Shown here in pieces: positions 9,111-18,430 of a stretch of DNA of 64,000 nt; the first letter of the stretch is position 1, and each line of letters begins with the position of its first letter. Made by a program: the position numbers and the translations under genes. Source of the stretch: an uncultured Cellulophaga sp. (lineage in GTDB: Bacteria; Bacteroidota; Bacteroidia; Flavobacteriales; Flavobacteriaceae); NCBI GenBank assembly GCA_947491225.1, contig CANLIE010000014.1, forward strand, positions 1 through 64,000. The letters run 5' to 3'. The notes beneath the pieces were generated by a model. That model did not search any database and was not told the DNA's origin. It saw only the letters and a list, made by a program, of their open reading frames with translations.

Positions 9111-10289
9111 ATGAAAAACTTTTTCGCATTAATTATTGTAGTTAGTTTTTTTTCATGTAAAAAAGCTAAAAGTCAAATTTCAAATGATAATAAACCTAAA
9201 AAGGAAATGACAAGAAAGAATAAACCAGGAGAAATAAATTGGGATGATAAATTTTTTGAACCAGGTAAAAAAGCTATAATGGATTGTGATTTTAAAATTC
9301 CTTCAAAAGAGCTTTTTGAAAAAAAAATGAACCAAATTTTTAAGATAGACATAAAAGAGCATATTGGTGCAAAAGCTTTATGGTTAGATTACTATAAAGG
9401 GGAACCTACAGAAGAAAATATAGCTGCATCTCTCGTGGGTATGCTCTCTGGTAGATATATAAATTATGCTGATGGTATGGATCCTGATGATATTATTCCA
9501 GATCATATGTGTAAGTTTAATAAAATGATTTTTTATAATGATATTCAAGCTACCAATTGGTTTAAAACAAATGCTTCTTATGCAATTGTAGATTTAATCA
9601 AGGACAATGGGGATATTAAAAATAAAGATTTATTAAAATTTGTTTTTAATAAAATAGATTTAGCTAATGCTAATGAGCTAGAAGAACTTCTTTTTGGAAC
9701 TTATGCTAGAGGTAAAGATTATAAATATGCTCTACGCAAAGATATGTTGGATAAAATGATCGAATACGGTGCAGAATTATCCCAATTGTCTACGGTAGCC
9801 AATATAGTATCTAATGGCAGTCCAGAATCTTACGAAGAGGATACAGAGGAGTTATATGCCTATCTTATGGCACATTGTTATAAAGCAGGACAATCTGGGA
9901 TTATAGAATACTTATACGATACCTACCCCAAAATGAAAGAAGTTTTTAGAAAAAAAGATTTTTATGGTATCGAAGATCTGAAGGATTTTACAGACAATTT
10001 TTATATCCCAAAAAACAAAAGGTTTGGTCTTAGCTCTTTAGGTCCCGATCCTTATATAGATTATGGTGTTATTAATGACCCCGATGGATATACCAATTTA
10101 CGGGATGGCAAAGGTACTTCTGCCAAAGTGATCAAAAAGATAAAAGAAGGAGAAAAATTTGCTATCGAAACCAATACAGGGGATTGGTGGTCAGTGGTCA
10201 CAGAAGATGGTATAAATGGCTGGATACACAGCAGTAGGATAAAAGTAATTGAGGGTTTTTCTTTTGAGATGAACTACCGTAAGAATTAG
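9111..10289 (+). CDS. Lipoprotein with C-terminal SH3b domain, candidate immunity protein
   Basis: A 392-residue lipoprotein with signal MKNFFALIIVVSFFSC. The middle (about residues 40-310) is helical and of unknown family. Residues 327-385 form a bacterial SH3 domain with the usual signs: YTNLRDGKGTSAKVI, then a KEGEKF turn and GDWWSV...GWIHSSRI. Bacterial SH3 domains bind peptidoglycan, so a periplasmic lipoprotein beside a peptidoglycan-cutting effector is a sensible immunity protein, either shielding the wall or binding the enzyme. It begins 9 bp after the effector and is followed by a terminator-like hairpin. Confidence 0.7.
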   Translation: MKNFFALIIVVSFFSCKKAKSQISNDNKPKKEMTRKNKPGEINWDDKFFEPGKKAIMDCDFKIPSKELFEKKMNQIFKIDIKEHIGAKALWLDYYKGEPTEENIAASLVGMLSGRYINYADGMDPDDIIPDHMCKFNKMIFYNDIQATNWFKTNASYAIVDLIKDNGDIKNKDLLKFVFNKIDLANANELEELLFGTYARGKDYKYALRKDMLDKMIEYGAELSQLSTVANIVSNGSPESYEEDTEELYAYLMAHCYKAGQSGIIEYLYDTYPKMKEVFRKKDFYGIEDLKDFTDNFYIPKNKRFGLSSLGPDPYIDYGVINDPDGYTNLRDGKGTSAKVIKKIKEGEKFAIETNTGDWWSVVTEDGINGWIHSSRIKVIEGFSFEMNYRKN

Positions 10290-10304
10290 AAATTTTATCA
10301 ATCC

Positions 10305-10349
10305 TTAAAAAATAGAGTGGTTCATTTTACTATAAACTGCTCTTTTTTT
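10305..10349 (+). terminator. Terminator hairpin after the GH19 effector and lipoprotein pair
   Basis: An A-run precedes an 8-bp stem (GAGTGGTT with AACTGCTC, two G-U pairs) with a 12-base loop, followed by a run of seven Ts. It lies 25 bp after the lipoprotein stop. Confidence 0.55.
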
Positions 10350-10356
10350 ATGTTTT

Positions 10357-10508
10357 TTAAATCATCCCCAATACGCCAAGCGAACAGATGATAATGGGGT
10401 AGTACATAATATGAGTATAAAACGTAGACCTGTACGATTGATTTTGGAAGAACGAGAAGCTACGCAAAAAAACACTGAAAGTGGGAAAGTTTATTGGGTC
10501 TTGGTTTG
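10357..10508 (+). pseudogene. Displaced effector C-terminal fragment
   Basis: Without a start codon, the frame reads KRTDDNGVVHNMSIKRR and then LILEEREA. This matches the end of the GH19 effector at 7149-9101 (DDEGEHDMSIERRYVRVILEEREV) at most positions. It stops at 10506-10508. It is the leftover tail of a second, related effector whose body was lost or replaced. Confidence 0.7.
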
Positions 10509-10714
10509 ATTTTGATAAAAACAAGAAGATTTTTGAAGTTGCAAAAAAATATAATTTCATAGTAAATTATTCAACAAAAACAACTTTAATAGATTTAACT
10601 GTAGTGAGTGGAACAAGACATGCAGCAAGACATGATGATCATGGTCATTTAGGAATAAAAAGCACGTATAAACCAAGCAAGCAAGATACTATTAGTGTCA
10701 ATGTAATAGAATAA
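10481..10714 (+). pseudogene. Small ORF continuing the displaced effector tail in another frame
   Basis: A 77-codon frame starting with GTG at 10481 that overlaps the end of the displaced tail in the +1 frame. The open frame extends further upstream without an ATG, so this is more likely the frameshifted end of the lost effector than an independent gene. The product has a His/Asp-rich stretch (HAARHDDHGHLGIKS) that looks like part of an enzyme active site, though no family is recognised. It ends 16 bp before the next lipoprotein, as expected of an effector end followed by its immunity gene. Confidence 0.45.
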
Positions 10715-10730
10715 ACTAACTTATAGAAAT

Positions 10731-11558
10731 ATGAAAAATAATTTTTTTTTATTGATGCTTTTATTACTTTTTTTCCAATGTAATAGCAGTTCTAAAAATA
10801 ATAGTAACCTTCAAGGAAATCATAATAAACGTTATAACAATACAGAATCATCGTATGAAAAAATAAAAACGGCTATTAAGTCTAAAGATACAATTATTGT
10901 TAAACTAGAAAATTTGAAGGTGATTGTGGAAGTAGATGAAGATGAAAAAGAAGATTTTAATATAGAATATAATGAATTAATAGGACTAAATAAAGCTGGT
11001 AAAGTCTATGAAAAAAGAGATACTATTCGCATTAATAGTGAATATAACGACATAACTGGCATATCCAATTTGAATAATAAAAAACTTATTATTAAGGGAA
11101 TCGATAATGTTAAAGAATTAAACGTTACGTTTTCATATTCCATAGGAATAGGTTATGCTTTTGATGCTTTAAATGATGAAGTACCCGCTCTAATTAATGA
11201 ATATATATATATAATAAAAGAACCTATTATTCTTGATCTATTGCAAAGCAATGAATTAATTGTGAAAAGTGAAAAAGATTATGAATTTAAGATTATGGAA
11301 AAATATTTTAATGAAATCAAACAAAAAATTTACACTAATAAAAAAGAGTTATATTCAAAGTTAATGAATGACAAATCCTCTACATACTACAAAGATGAAT
11401 ATTATCGAAATTCAATGCAAGCATTTTTGAATAAGAAAGAGAGTGATTTTAATTCTTTGAAAGAGTTAGACGCTTTTATACAAGTTGCAGATGTAGTTAT
11501 TCAGTTTAAAGGAAAAACAAAGGATGGTAAAGAGTTTACAGAATATCTAGGAGGGTAA
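10731..11558 (+). CDS. Lipoprotein, candidate immunity protein for the displaced tail
   Basis: A 275-residue lipoprotein with signal MKNNFFLLMLLLLFFQC. The mature part is rich in Asn, Lys, Glu and Ile, and no domain was recognised. It sits just behind a displaced effector tail. Orphan effector-end and immunity pairs are common in polymorphic toxin arrays, where the orphan immunity gene is kept to protect against sister strains. That explanation is inference from order and signal peptide. Confidence 0.65.
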   Translation: MKNNFFLLMLLLLFFQCNSSSKNNSNLQGNHNKRYNNTESSYEKIKTAIKSKDTIIVKLENLKVIVEVDEDEKEDFNIEYNELIGLNKAGKVYEKRDTIRINSEYNDITGISNLNNKKLIIKGIDNVKELNVTFSYSIGIGYAFDALNDEVPALINEYIYIIKEPIILDLLQSNELIVKSEKDYEFKIMEKYFNEIKQKIYTNKKELYSKLMNDKSSTYYKDEYYRNSMQAFLNKKESDFNSLKELDAFIQVADVVIQFKGKTKDGKEFTEYLGG

Positions 11559-11565
11559 CATGAAA

Positions 11566-11822
11566 AATAGATTTCTTAAATTCGCAACGAAGTTTTTTTA
11601 GGCTAACCACCTGTACCCGTAAAGCACATTTTTTGGCACAATTAGCGACAGAAAGCAAGTTTACCAGTATGGAAGAAGGGTTTACCTATAACTGGGAGTC
11701 CTTAAAGGAAACTTTTGGTAATTTTGGTACTGCTTATGATAGCAATAATTCTAAGGCAAAAGAGTGGGGCTATGGTCATAATGGTAAAACCAAAGCCGAA
11801 GTTACAGAAACCGATAAACGTA
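11566..11822 (+). pseudogene. GH19 effector fragment, 257-bp segmental copy
   Basis: These 257 bases repeat 7724-7980 of the GH19 effector with only a few differences, including two close substitutions near 11637 and 11655. The copy includes the active-site ATES motif but has no start and lacks the second half of the GH19 domain. At 11823 it changes abruptly to SH3-like coding sequence. The ATG at 11560 is in a different frame and gives only 13 codons. High identity points to recent duplication. Confidence 0.85.
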
Positions 11823-12077
11823 ACAGCTATTATACCCTATGGCGACGAAGTAAAAATCACTAATAAAAATGGCAATTGGTATACTGTTGAAGGGTATGAA
11901 GGTGTCAGCCATAAGGATAATTTCTCAGAATAAAGCACCATTGATAAAAGTAGTATTACCACGGGTGCCATAGCAGCTTGCGATATTCCCGTCAAAGCAA
12001 AACAACTAATAGGATATACCGGTTTAAAGCAAAGTAGGACAAATAAGGATTATTATGTATGTCACCACGAAATATTT
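11823..12077 (+). pseudogene. Detached N-terminal coding sequence of the 1188-residue effector
   Basis: Upstream of the ATG at 12078 the same frame encodes an SH3-like stretch (TAIIPYGDEVKITNKNG, then WYTVEGYEG), then a TAA at 11931-11933. It stays open again with KAKQLIGYTGLKQSRTNKDY and CHHEIFM. The GYTG and HHEIF pattern recalls the cell-wall binding modules found in front of lysozyme-like effectors. The 1188-residue protein therefore seems to have lost its true beginning through a stop codon and the upstream junction at 11822. Confidence 0.6.
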
Positions 12078-15000
12078 ATGGCTGCCAATAACGATGAAAA
12101 GATCAAAGAATTTCTAAACGATAGTTTTGATATATATTCTGAAGAAGAAAACCCTTTGGATAAAAAGAAATACTATAAGCTGCCAAAAGACACCAAACTT
12201 CACAAAACTTTAAAAGTACCCAATAACCCTACCATAAAAGCAAAAACACCCGTAAAGGTAATTGCCAAAAAAGGAAAATTTTGTAAAGTAAAAATCCTTG
12301 ACAAGGTAGAACGTACTGTTGAGAAAGGTGCGTTATTTGTAAATGCAACACAATCAAAAGGTAAAAAAATAGTGTATGACATTGTAAATTTTGACTATAT
12401 CTCTAAAATATTTGATGGTATTGTTTCTAAAAAAGATACCCTTACCCACGTATCTAATGTAAAAAATACGTTGGTAAAAGTGCGGTTCGAGCCCAAAGAA
12501 CAAACTATCGATTATGATTTTTGGATTCCCGTTTCTGACTTATCAAAGAATTATGAATTTAAAACTGAAAGTAAACAAACAAAAGTTTTTAAGAGTATTA
12601 GAAATGTCGAAAGTGTTACAAACTATGTAATGAGCCCTAAAAAGGAATCTGAAAAATTCAAATGGCCCGTGTTCAGTTTTATCCGTGATGTGTTGGGTGC
12701 TGAGGATGATGACAACAACCCAAAAGAAGTAGGGCGAAAAAATATTACTAAAAAAACATATAATAAAGAAATTGAAAAAAAAGTACCGGGTGTTGTAGAA
12801 CGCAGTTTAATGAAGACTACAGATGGAAAATTGATAAAATGGACAAAATATGACCCCAAAGAACCTAGGGACCATTATCCTGTAAACCCTAAAAATACCC
12901 CAAAATTTAATGAGATAAATGCAGCATTTAATGGGAAATTAAGTCTGACAGAAGTATCTCGTTTATTTTCCAATGGTTCTTTTTACTGTAATAAAAATGG
13001 TATTAAAGGAGATAAAAATTCTCTATATAGAGGATTAACATATATATACAAAGAAAAAGAAGAAGCACCTATAGTTCCCAATATTATACACGAAGATGAA
13101 AATGCAATACAAGCCATACTTCCTGTAGAGGTGTATAAAAAATTTGAAATCAGTGAAACCAATTATAAAATCTTACCTATAGACAATACAGGCAAAGACC
13201 CTATAGTTCACGAAGAGGTAGATACCCTTTTTGCTTTTTTCAAAAATAAACTGCCCAATGTATCCGGTTTTGAACTAAAATGGAGAGGGGCTTGTAATGA
13301 AAAAGGAGAAAAGCTATTATCAACCAATCCAGCAGCCACCCATAGAATTGTAGAGTTTGATATACAAGATTTTAACGAAAAACAAGAAATACAAAGTCAT
13401 AGGTTACAAGGAGGCTATACCCCAAAAGTTGGGGATGAAGTAGGTCTGGTCAAAGATGTAAAAGATATTTGGCTGGCAAGGCCAGAAAATAAGGAAGATG
13501 TGGACTTTCTGCTAGAAAAACCAACGGTAATAAAGCTCACTAACGAAAAAGATATTATATTAGGGGAAGAAAATGGAGATTTTCATTACAAACAGGTAGA
13601 GACCCATAACCTATACCTTGGCAACGAAAATGAAAATAAACAAAAAGGTTGGGTAAAAAGTAGTGAATTAAAGAAAGATCAATTCTTTAGCCCTTATAAT
13701 TGGGGGCAGTTTGGTTTTAATGTATTAGATGGTGGTGATGAATATATTTATGAAATAAAGGACTCCCAGGATTTTACCAAGACCAAGAGTGCTTTTGTAA
13801 AGAAAATTTGGGAAAACTTCAACATAATGGATTATGTGATAAACGCAGACGAGGTTAGGTTTGCGCTGGGTATGAACGAGGTGCGCTACGAAATGGGCAG
13901 AATAGTTGCCAAGCACAAAAATGAATGGAGTTATTCCTATGAAGAAATAAAAGCCGATGTAGAAAAGTTTTATAATGCACAAATCAACTTTGCCAAAAAA
14001 AATAAACGTGAGCAAAGCGTAATTGATGAAATGGAAGACCTAAAACAAGAATATCTTGGTAACTTAGAGCAACAGGTAACAGATTTGATGTTTTGGAACG
14101 ATGCTGCTAATGCAACCTACAATCCAGAATCTCCCAAAATAGAGGAGCCAAAATCCAATAAAAGAGATTTTGGAATTACCGATGAGGACAGGGCGATGAA
14201 TGAAGGACCCGCAACAACTACTTGTGAACCTACAACTACTAGTGAACCTACAACTACGGTATCAAAACCAGCGGATACAAAACAGGAAAAATCGAAACAA
14301 CCAGAACGTATCTTCCCTGCTAATAGTACCGTATATCACTTTCATCCTATTGCTTTTATTAATCAAATGAAATTGATGTTTGGAAGTGGAAATTGTACGC
14401 AATGTGAAGCAGAATTTACATACGAACAAATAAAAGAAATATTTCCTGCTGCTGCCAAAAATGAAACTCTTGCAAAACAGCTTGTTGATGAACTAAATCT
14501 GGTAAGAGAAAAATATAGTATTGATACCTGCCAGAAAAAAGCACACCTGATTGCGCAATTTGGGGCAGAAACTAATTTTAGTGCATTGGTTGAAAATGTT
14601 GGCGGGTACTCGAAAAAAACACTTAGAACATTTTCTTATTTTAAAAAACATCCTAATGAGGTTGAACAATATGTTGGTAATGCAAAAGAAGTAGCAAAAC
14701 GAATTTATGGTAAACGAGCTGATCTAGGAAATAACACCATGGAAGATGGTTATACCTACATAGGAAGAGGTCTGATACAACTAACGGGTAAAGCTAATTA
14801 TGAAAGGGTTAACAAAGAATTTAAAAAAGCATTCCCCAATCAGGGAGACTTAATAGCCAATCCAGAATTATTAGAACAACCTAAGTACGCAGTCATGTCT
14901 GCCATGAGTTATTGGATTAATGGTGGTTTAGATACACTGGCTAATGATGGAGGGTATGAGAATGTAGATAAAATCACTAAATTTATAAACAGGTATACTG

Positions 15001-15644
15001 ATACTTACGTAAAAAGGAAAAATGCTTTTGTAGACGCATATTATGCCTTTAAGTTATTTAATTGTGAACTGCTAACTGATGAAAATAGTTCTAAACCAGA
15101 CCCTAACCTTAAAATAGCAGAGGGATTGGCATGGGCAGAAAGCTTGGCTATTACAGAAACACAGCTAAAAGCGAATCCTAATACTCCTTATATTGTTAAA
15201 TATAAAATGGAATCAGGCTCTGAAGGTCACCTAAGAACGGAACAAACCGAAGCAGGAAAATCAAAAATGGATTGTTCAGAATTGGTATGTAGATACCTTC
15301 AAAAAACAGAATGGAGTACAGATGTGAAATACATTACCTCCAGAGGTTTTGTTGCTTATGCAGCACAGCACTCTGATAAATTTTTGGTAAATGATGGCGA
15401 TCCGCAGGCAGGAGATGTATTTGCTTGGAAAGGTCATACCGGTATTGTAAAAAGTTATGACCCTACTACTAAAAAATTAACAACCATAGAATCCATAAGC
15501 GAATTCGATAACGCCTGGCATAAAGGAATTACGTTTAAGGGTATTGTGATGTGGGAATATGAGAAAGACAAAGGTCATCTAAAAAGTAAAGGCTCAAAAA
15601 TAGTACGCTACTATACTCCAAAAAAACACCATACAGAATCTTAG
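12078..15644 (+). CDS. GH19 plus NlpC/P60-like dual-domain effector
   Basis: A 1188-residue protein. Residues 1-680 are unrecognised and may serve delivery or binding. A Thr/Pro linker (about 712-735) leads to a GH19 domain (about 760-990) with AHLIAQFGAET (likely catalytic Glu831) and YIGRGLIQLTGKANY. Residues 1010-1180 are NlpC/P60 or CHAP-like, with MDCSELVCRYL (Cys1066) and GDVFAWKGHTGIV (His1120). The first domain should cut glycan strands and the second the peptides, which suits a T6SS toxin attacking the wall twice. The likely immunity lipoprotein starts 5 bp later. The coding frame seems truncated at its 5' end, so expression is uncertain. Confidence 0.78.
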   Translation: MAANNDEKIKEFLNDSFDIYSEEENPLDKKKYYKLPKDTKLHKTLKVPNNPTIKAKTPVKVIAKKGKFCKVKILDKVERTVEKGALFVNATQSKGKKIVYDIVNFDYISKIFDGIVSKKDTLTHVSNVKNTLVKVRFEPKEQTIDYDFWIPVSDLSKNYEFKTESKQTKVFKSIRNVESVTNYVMSPKKESEKFKWPVFSFIRDVLGAEDDDNNPKEVGRKNITKKTYNKEIEKKVPGVVERSLMKTTDGKLIKWTKYDPKEPRDHYPVNPKNTPKFNEINAAFNGKLSLTEVSRLFSNGSFYCNKNGIKGDKNSLYRGLTYIYKEKEEAPIVPNIIHEDENAIQAILPVEVYKKFEISETNYKILPIDNTGKDPIVHEEVDTLFAFFKNKLPNVSGFELKWRGACNEKGEKLLSTNPAATHRIVEFDIQDFNEKQEIQSHRLQGGYTPKVGDEVGLVKDVKDIWLARPENKEDVDFLLEKPTVIKLTNEKDIILGEENGDFHYKQVETHNLYLGNENENKQKGWVKSSELKKDQFFSPYNWGQFGFNVLDGGDEYIYEIKDSQDFTKTKSAFVKKIWENFNIMDYVINADEVRFALGMNEVRYEMGRIVAKHKNEWSYSYEEIKADVEKFYNAQINFAKKNKREQSVIDEMEDLKQEYLGNLEQQVTDLMFWNDAANATYNPESPKIEEPKSNKRDFGITDEDRAMNEGPATTTCEPTTTSEPTTTVSKPADTKQEKSKQPERIFPANSTVYHFHPIAFINQMKLMFGSGNCTQCEAEFTYEQIKEIFPAAAKNETLAKQLVDELNLVREKYSIDTCQKKAHLIAQFGAETNFSALVENVGGYSKKTLRTFSYFKKHPNEVEQYVGNAKEVAKRIYGKRADLGNNTMEDGYTYIGRGLIQLTGKANYERVNKEFKKAFPNQGDLIANPELLEQPKYAVMSAMSYWINGGLDTLANDGGYENVDKITKFINRYTDTYVKRKNAFVDAYYAFKLFNCELLTDENSSKPDPNLKIAEGLAWAESLAITETQLKANPNTPYIVKYKMESGSEGHLRTEQTEAGKSKMDCSELVCRYLQKTEWSTDVKYITSRGFVAYAAQHSDKFLVNDGDPQAGDVFAWKGHTGIVKSYDPTTKKLTTIESISEFDNAWHKGITFKGIVMWEYEKDKGHLKSKGSKIVRYYTPKKHHTES

Positions 15645-15649
15645 AAAAC

Positions 15650-16534
15650 ATGAAGTATTTAATTATAGTGATATTTGTATCATTTTTTTCTTGCAAAGGA
15701 AAAGTTGATAAATCAATTGAAGTATCTTCTATCGATTCTTTTGAACTCTTAGCAAACAAAGAGCTACAATCGAAATCATTGGAAGAATTACGTTTCATAC
15801 GAAATGAAGTTTATGCACGTAAAGGGCATGTCTTTAAAGATAAAAGCCTAAATGATCACTATGCTAGTAAAAAGTGGTATACGCCTAAGGCTAACGCTAA
15901 AATAGTTTTATCTACTACAGAAGAAGAGTATGTAAAAAAAATAAAAGATTTAGAAAAAAGCATTACAGAAAATCAATCTCTTCTTACATTACCAACAGTC
16001 AACTTAGAAAAAGAAAGAAAATCTTATGAAAACAAAGGCTTTAAAATTGTAGAAGAAGTAAAAGGTCTATATAATAATGATTTGATTACCGATGTTGTTT
16101 GGGTTATCAACAAAATGACAAGACCCAAAGAGGGAGGAACTGCCAAAATGGAATATTGGCTCCAAGTATTTTTAGGAACATCTGTTGACACAGAATATAA
16201 ATCACTTTTTAAATCTGATAAGGTAATACCTTGTAATAATTGCTATAATTGGCAAAACAAATCTGATCATTCCTATTATGATATAAACCTAAAAAACAAA
16301 AAAATAAGCTTTTACACTAATCAATGGACTCAAGATGTTGGCTCGGATATAAAGTTTGATTTTGAATTTGTTAATGGGTCAATGATTTTGAATCAAATAA
16401 AAAAGAAACAAGTACTTTTTAAAGAAAATGAACGAGAAGAAGAAGAAACAATCAAACCTTCCAAAACAGTCCGTTTACAAAATTTTAATGTTTATGATTG
16501 GAAATATGTAGATCCTGGTATGTTGTCTGGGTAA
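15650..16534 (+). CDS. YARHG-domain lipoprotein copy 1, candidate immunity protein
   Basis: A 294-residue lipoprotein with signal ending FFSC. Residues 40-75 match the YARHG domain: ELRFIRNEVYARKGHVFKD followed by YASKKWY. This domain is found in surface and periplasmic proteins of many bacteria. The rest is a beta-rich domain ending in NFNVYDWKYVDPGMLSG. It begins 5 bp after the dual-domain effector, so it is the likely immunity protein. A second copy at 18726-19622 keeps the YARHG part and the last 19 residues but differs in between, consistent with specificity divergence. Confidence 0.75.
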   Translation: MKYLIIVIFVSFFSCKGKVDKSIEVSSIDSFELLANKELQSKSLEELRFIRNEVYARKGHVFKDKSLNDHYASKKWYTPKANAKIVLSTTEEEYVKKIKDLEKSITENQSLLTLPTVNLEKERKSYENKGFKIVEEVKGLYNNDLITDVVWVINKMTRPKEGGTAKMEYWLQVFLGTSVDTEYKSLFKSDKVIPCNNCYNWQNKSDHSYYDINLKNKKISFYTNQWTQDVGSDIKFDFEFVNGSMILNQIKKKQVLFKENEREEEETIKPSKTVRLQNFNVYDWKYVDPGMLSG

Positions 16535-16538
16535 AAGT

Positions 16539-16703
16539 ATGAAAACCGATGACTTAGCGATTTGTTTTTCATCATATCCTGCTAATAAAATATCATTCTA
16601 CATGAAACCCAAAAGTTTTGTAGTTACACATGAAATGGAAGAAGAAAATTTACCTTTGATCAACGTAAATAATCCTCAAGAAACTTATGCTTCACTTAGA
16701 TAA
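16539..16703 (+). CDS. Small ORF of 54 codons, uncertain
   Basis: Starts at ATG 16539, four bases after the YARHG lipoprotein stop, and ends 9 bp before the next lipoprotein. The product (starting MKTDDLAICFSSYPAN) has no signal peptide or known motif. It is internally acidic (HEMEEENLPL). Tight spacing within the cassette favours a real or formerly real gene, perhaps the remnant of an effector end. Confidence 0.35.
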   Translation: MKTDDLAICFSSYPANKISFYMKPKSFVVTHEMEEENLPLINVNNPQETYASLR

Positions 16704-16712
16704 AACTGATAT

Positions 16713-17726
16713 ATGAAACATATACATTTGATCTCATTTTGTATTATTATACTGTATTCTTGTAAAGGTTTTAATCAAAAAGAAAATATTGATATTACCG
16801 ATAAAAATACAGAAGTCTCAACATTTAAGTATAGTTTAGAAGTTGTAAAATATGAACCTAATGAAGAACTCGACTATTGTAGAAAGAATGTCTTCAAGAT
16901 TAAACAAAACGATCAATACTTAGACAGTATTAAAACTAAAATAGAATATGGTTGTTGTCAAGTCGAAAACAAACTAACTCTTTTTGATAACTCTTTCGAA
17001 ATTACAGATTTAAATAATGATGGTCATAAAGAAGTATCTTTTGTTTATATGTATATGTGTAGAGGGGATGTTTCTTCTGATAATTTAAAAGCTGTTCTAT
17101 ATGACACCCAAGAAAAGAAAATTCATACTATTGATGGATATACATTAAATCAAGCATTTAGGCAAGCATCTGATACAACTGGAACAATCGAAAAAGTAAG
17201 CAATAATTTTCCTAAATCTTTTTTAACTTATTTAAAAAAACAGTGGTATTCTTATTCTTTTGATGAACGAATACCTAAACATAGTTCCAAAAACAAAATA
17301 CAAGTAATCAATCTAAAAGAGAAGATTAAAATTGAAAGAGAGAAAACAAAAAACTTAAATAAACATATTAAAAAAGCTGTTTTGTCTTCTCCAAACATTG
17401 AAGTGACACTTTTAGACGGTAAGGTTCTTAATTATAATGAACCTGTATTTTATACAGATGAATATAGCATTGATGTGATAGACAATCACAGTATAGAGTT
17501 AATGAATAGAGATTCTAGATCGGATACTAAAATTGAATCTTTTTGGTATTTTGACCCTAAAAAAGAAACGTTAATACTTTATAAAATTAAAGGATCATTT
17601 TTGCTAGAAGATAGTAAAAAAACATGTGTTCTAAATAATATTAATTATGATATTAAAGGCTTTAATCCTGATGAAATTATAGAAATCCTTAGAGAGAACA
17701 GTGATTGTATTGAAAAGCCTTTTTAA
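16713..17726 (+). CDS. Lipoprotein with calcium-site-like motif, candidate immunity protein
   Basis: A 337-residue lipoprotein with signal MKHIHLISFCIIILYSC. The middle has ITDLNNDGHKEVSFVYMYMC and CRGDVSSDNLK, where DLNNDGHKE is typical of FG-GAP or EF-hand-like calcium loops. Flavobacterial proteins with this TDLNNDG...CRGDVS signature are annotated as the M949_RS01915 family, whose name refers to surface polysaccharide but whose role is unclear; that match is from memory. In this island it most likely acts as an immunity or accessory lipoprotein. No copy is present in the second duplicated unit. Confidence 0.6.
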   Translation: MKHIHLISFCIIILYSCKGFNQKENIDITDKNTEVSTFKYSLEVVKYEPNEELDYCRKNVFKIKQNDQYLDSIKTKIEYGCCQVENKLTLFDNSFEITDLNNDGHKEVSFVYMYMCRGDVSSDNLKAVLYDTQEKKIHTIDGYTLNQAFRQASDTTGTIEKVSNNFPKSFLTYLKKQWYSYSFDERIPKHSSKNKIQVINLKEKIKIEREKTKNLNKHIKKAVLSSPNIEVTLLDGKVLNYNEPVFYTDEYSIDVIDNHSIELMNRDSRSDTKIESFWYFDPKKETLILYKIKGSFLLEDSKKTCVLNNINYDIKGFNPDEIIEILRENSDCIEKPF

Positions 17727-17736
17727 TATATTTAGC

Positions 17737-17764
17737 TACCGCTAGTTTGTAACTAGTGGCGGTA
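17737..17764. repeat. Palindromic repeat R1
   Basis: A 28-base inverted repeat: outer arms ACCG/CGGT and inner arms CTAGTT/AACTAG around TGT, with a TGG bulge. It recurs at 18431-18456, 19681-19708 and 20374-20399, always followed by a conserved ATGAGTAAG-like stretch. It is identical to R3. Confidence 0.8.
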
Positions 17765-17850
17765 AGAGTAAGCGATACAATATATAGTATTAATCCACAG
17801 CAGTATTGTTATAAAACAATGTTTAATCGATAAAAAAGAGTAACTACAGG

Positions 17851-18390
17851 GTGTCTGAGAACAAAAATAGATTTAATATAATTAACACGGTATTTAACCC
17901 TGATTATGAAATAGTTATAGATTTTAGCGATAAAAGTCTTACCGAAAAGCAGCGTTTATTGGCTAATATTTCTAAATTAGGAAAGAGCTGTGTAGCCGAA
18001 AAACAGTCTACTCCTTTTATTAGAATTAAAGACGTCCACAGTAATCAGATTCTATTTAATGATCGGTTGGCCATAACATGGAACCAAGAAATCAGTAAGG
18101 ATATTAACCCAACATATTTTATAGATTTGATCTATCTTTCTGATAATGATACGATGCTTTATTCTTGTCTTTATAAAAATCTTCCAAACTCCAATTTATT
18201 TTTTGATACCCTGTATTTTGATTACAAAGTAAAAGACAAGTCTTTAGAACTATATCGCAATATGCTATCATACATCATAAACAAAAATAAAGACAATATT
18301 AAGGCGACTATTGGAGATCAAATTCACATTTTCGGTTTAGTCCATGATATACAACTATCTGCCAAAAAATGGGATATTACAGTACTTTAG
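17851..18390 (+). CDS. 179-residue protein of unknown function, copy 1
   Basis: Starts with GTG at 17851; a TAA 27 bp upstream in frame leaves no ATG option. No signal peptide, so it should stay in the cytoplasm, unlike the surrounding lipoproteins. It contains DFSDKSLTEKQRLLANISK and a C-terminal GDQIHIFGLVHDIQLSAKKW. No family was recognised. It lies between palindromic repeats R1 and R2, and the whole block is duplicated at 19670-20410 with about five amino-acid changes. A cytoplasmic chaperone or regulator for the effectors is possible but unproved. Confidence 0.6.
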   Translation: MSENKNRFNIINTVFNPDYEIVIDFSDKSLTEKQRLLANISKLGKSCVAEKQSTPFIRIKDVHSNQILFNDRLAITWNQEISKDINPTYFIDLIYLSDNDTMLYSCLYKNLPNSNLFFDTLYFDYKVKDKSLELYRNMLSYIINKNKDNIKATIGDQIHIFGLVHDIQLSAKKWDITVL

Positions 18391-18430
18391 CCTACAACTT
18401 AGGCAAACGTAAAAAACGATGTAATCCCTA

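Noticed and set aside
10481-10714. HNH-type nuclease toxin based on HDDHGH
   Set aside because: The short motif alone does not match the HNH spacing, and no N or second H is placed as required.
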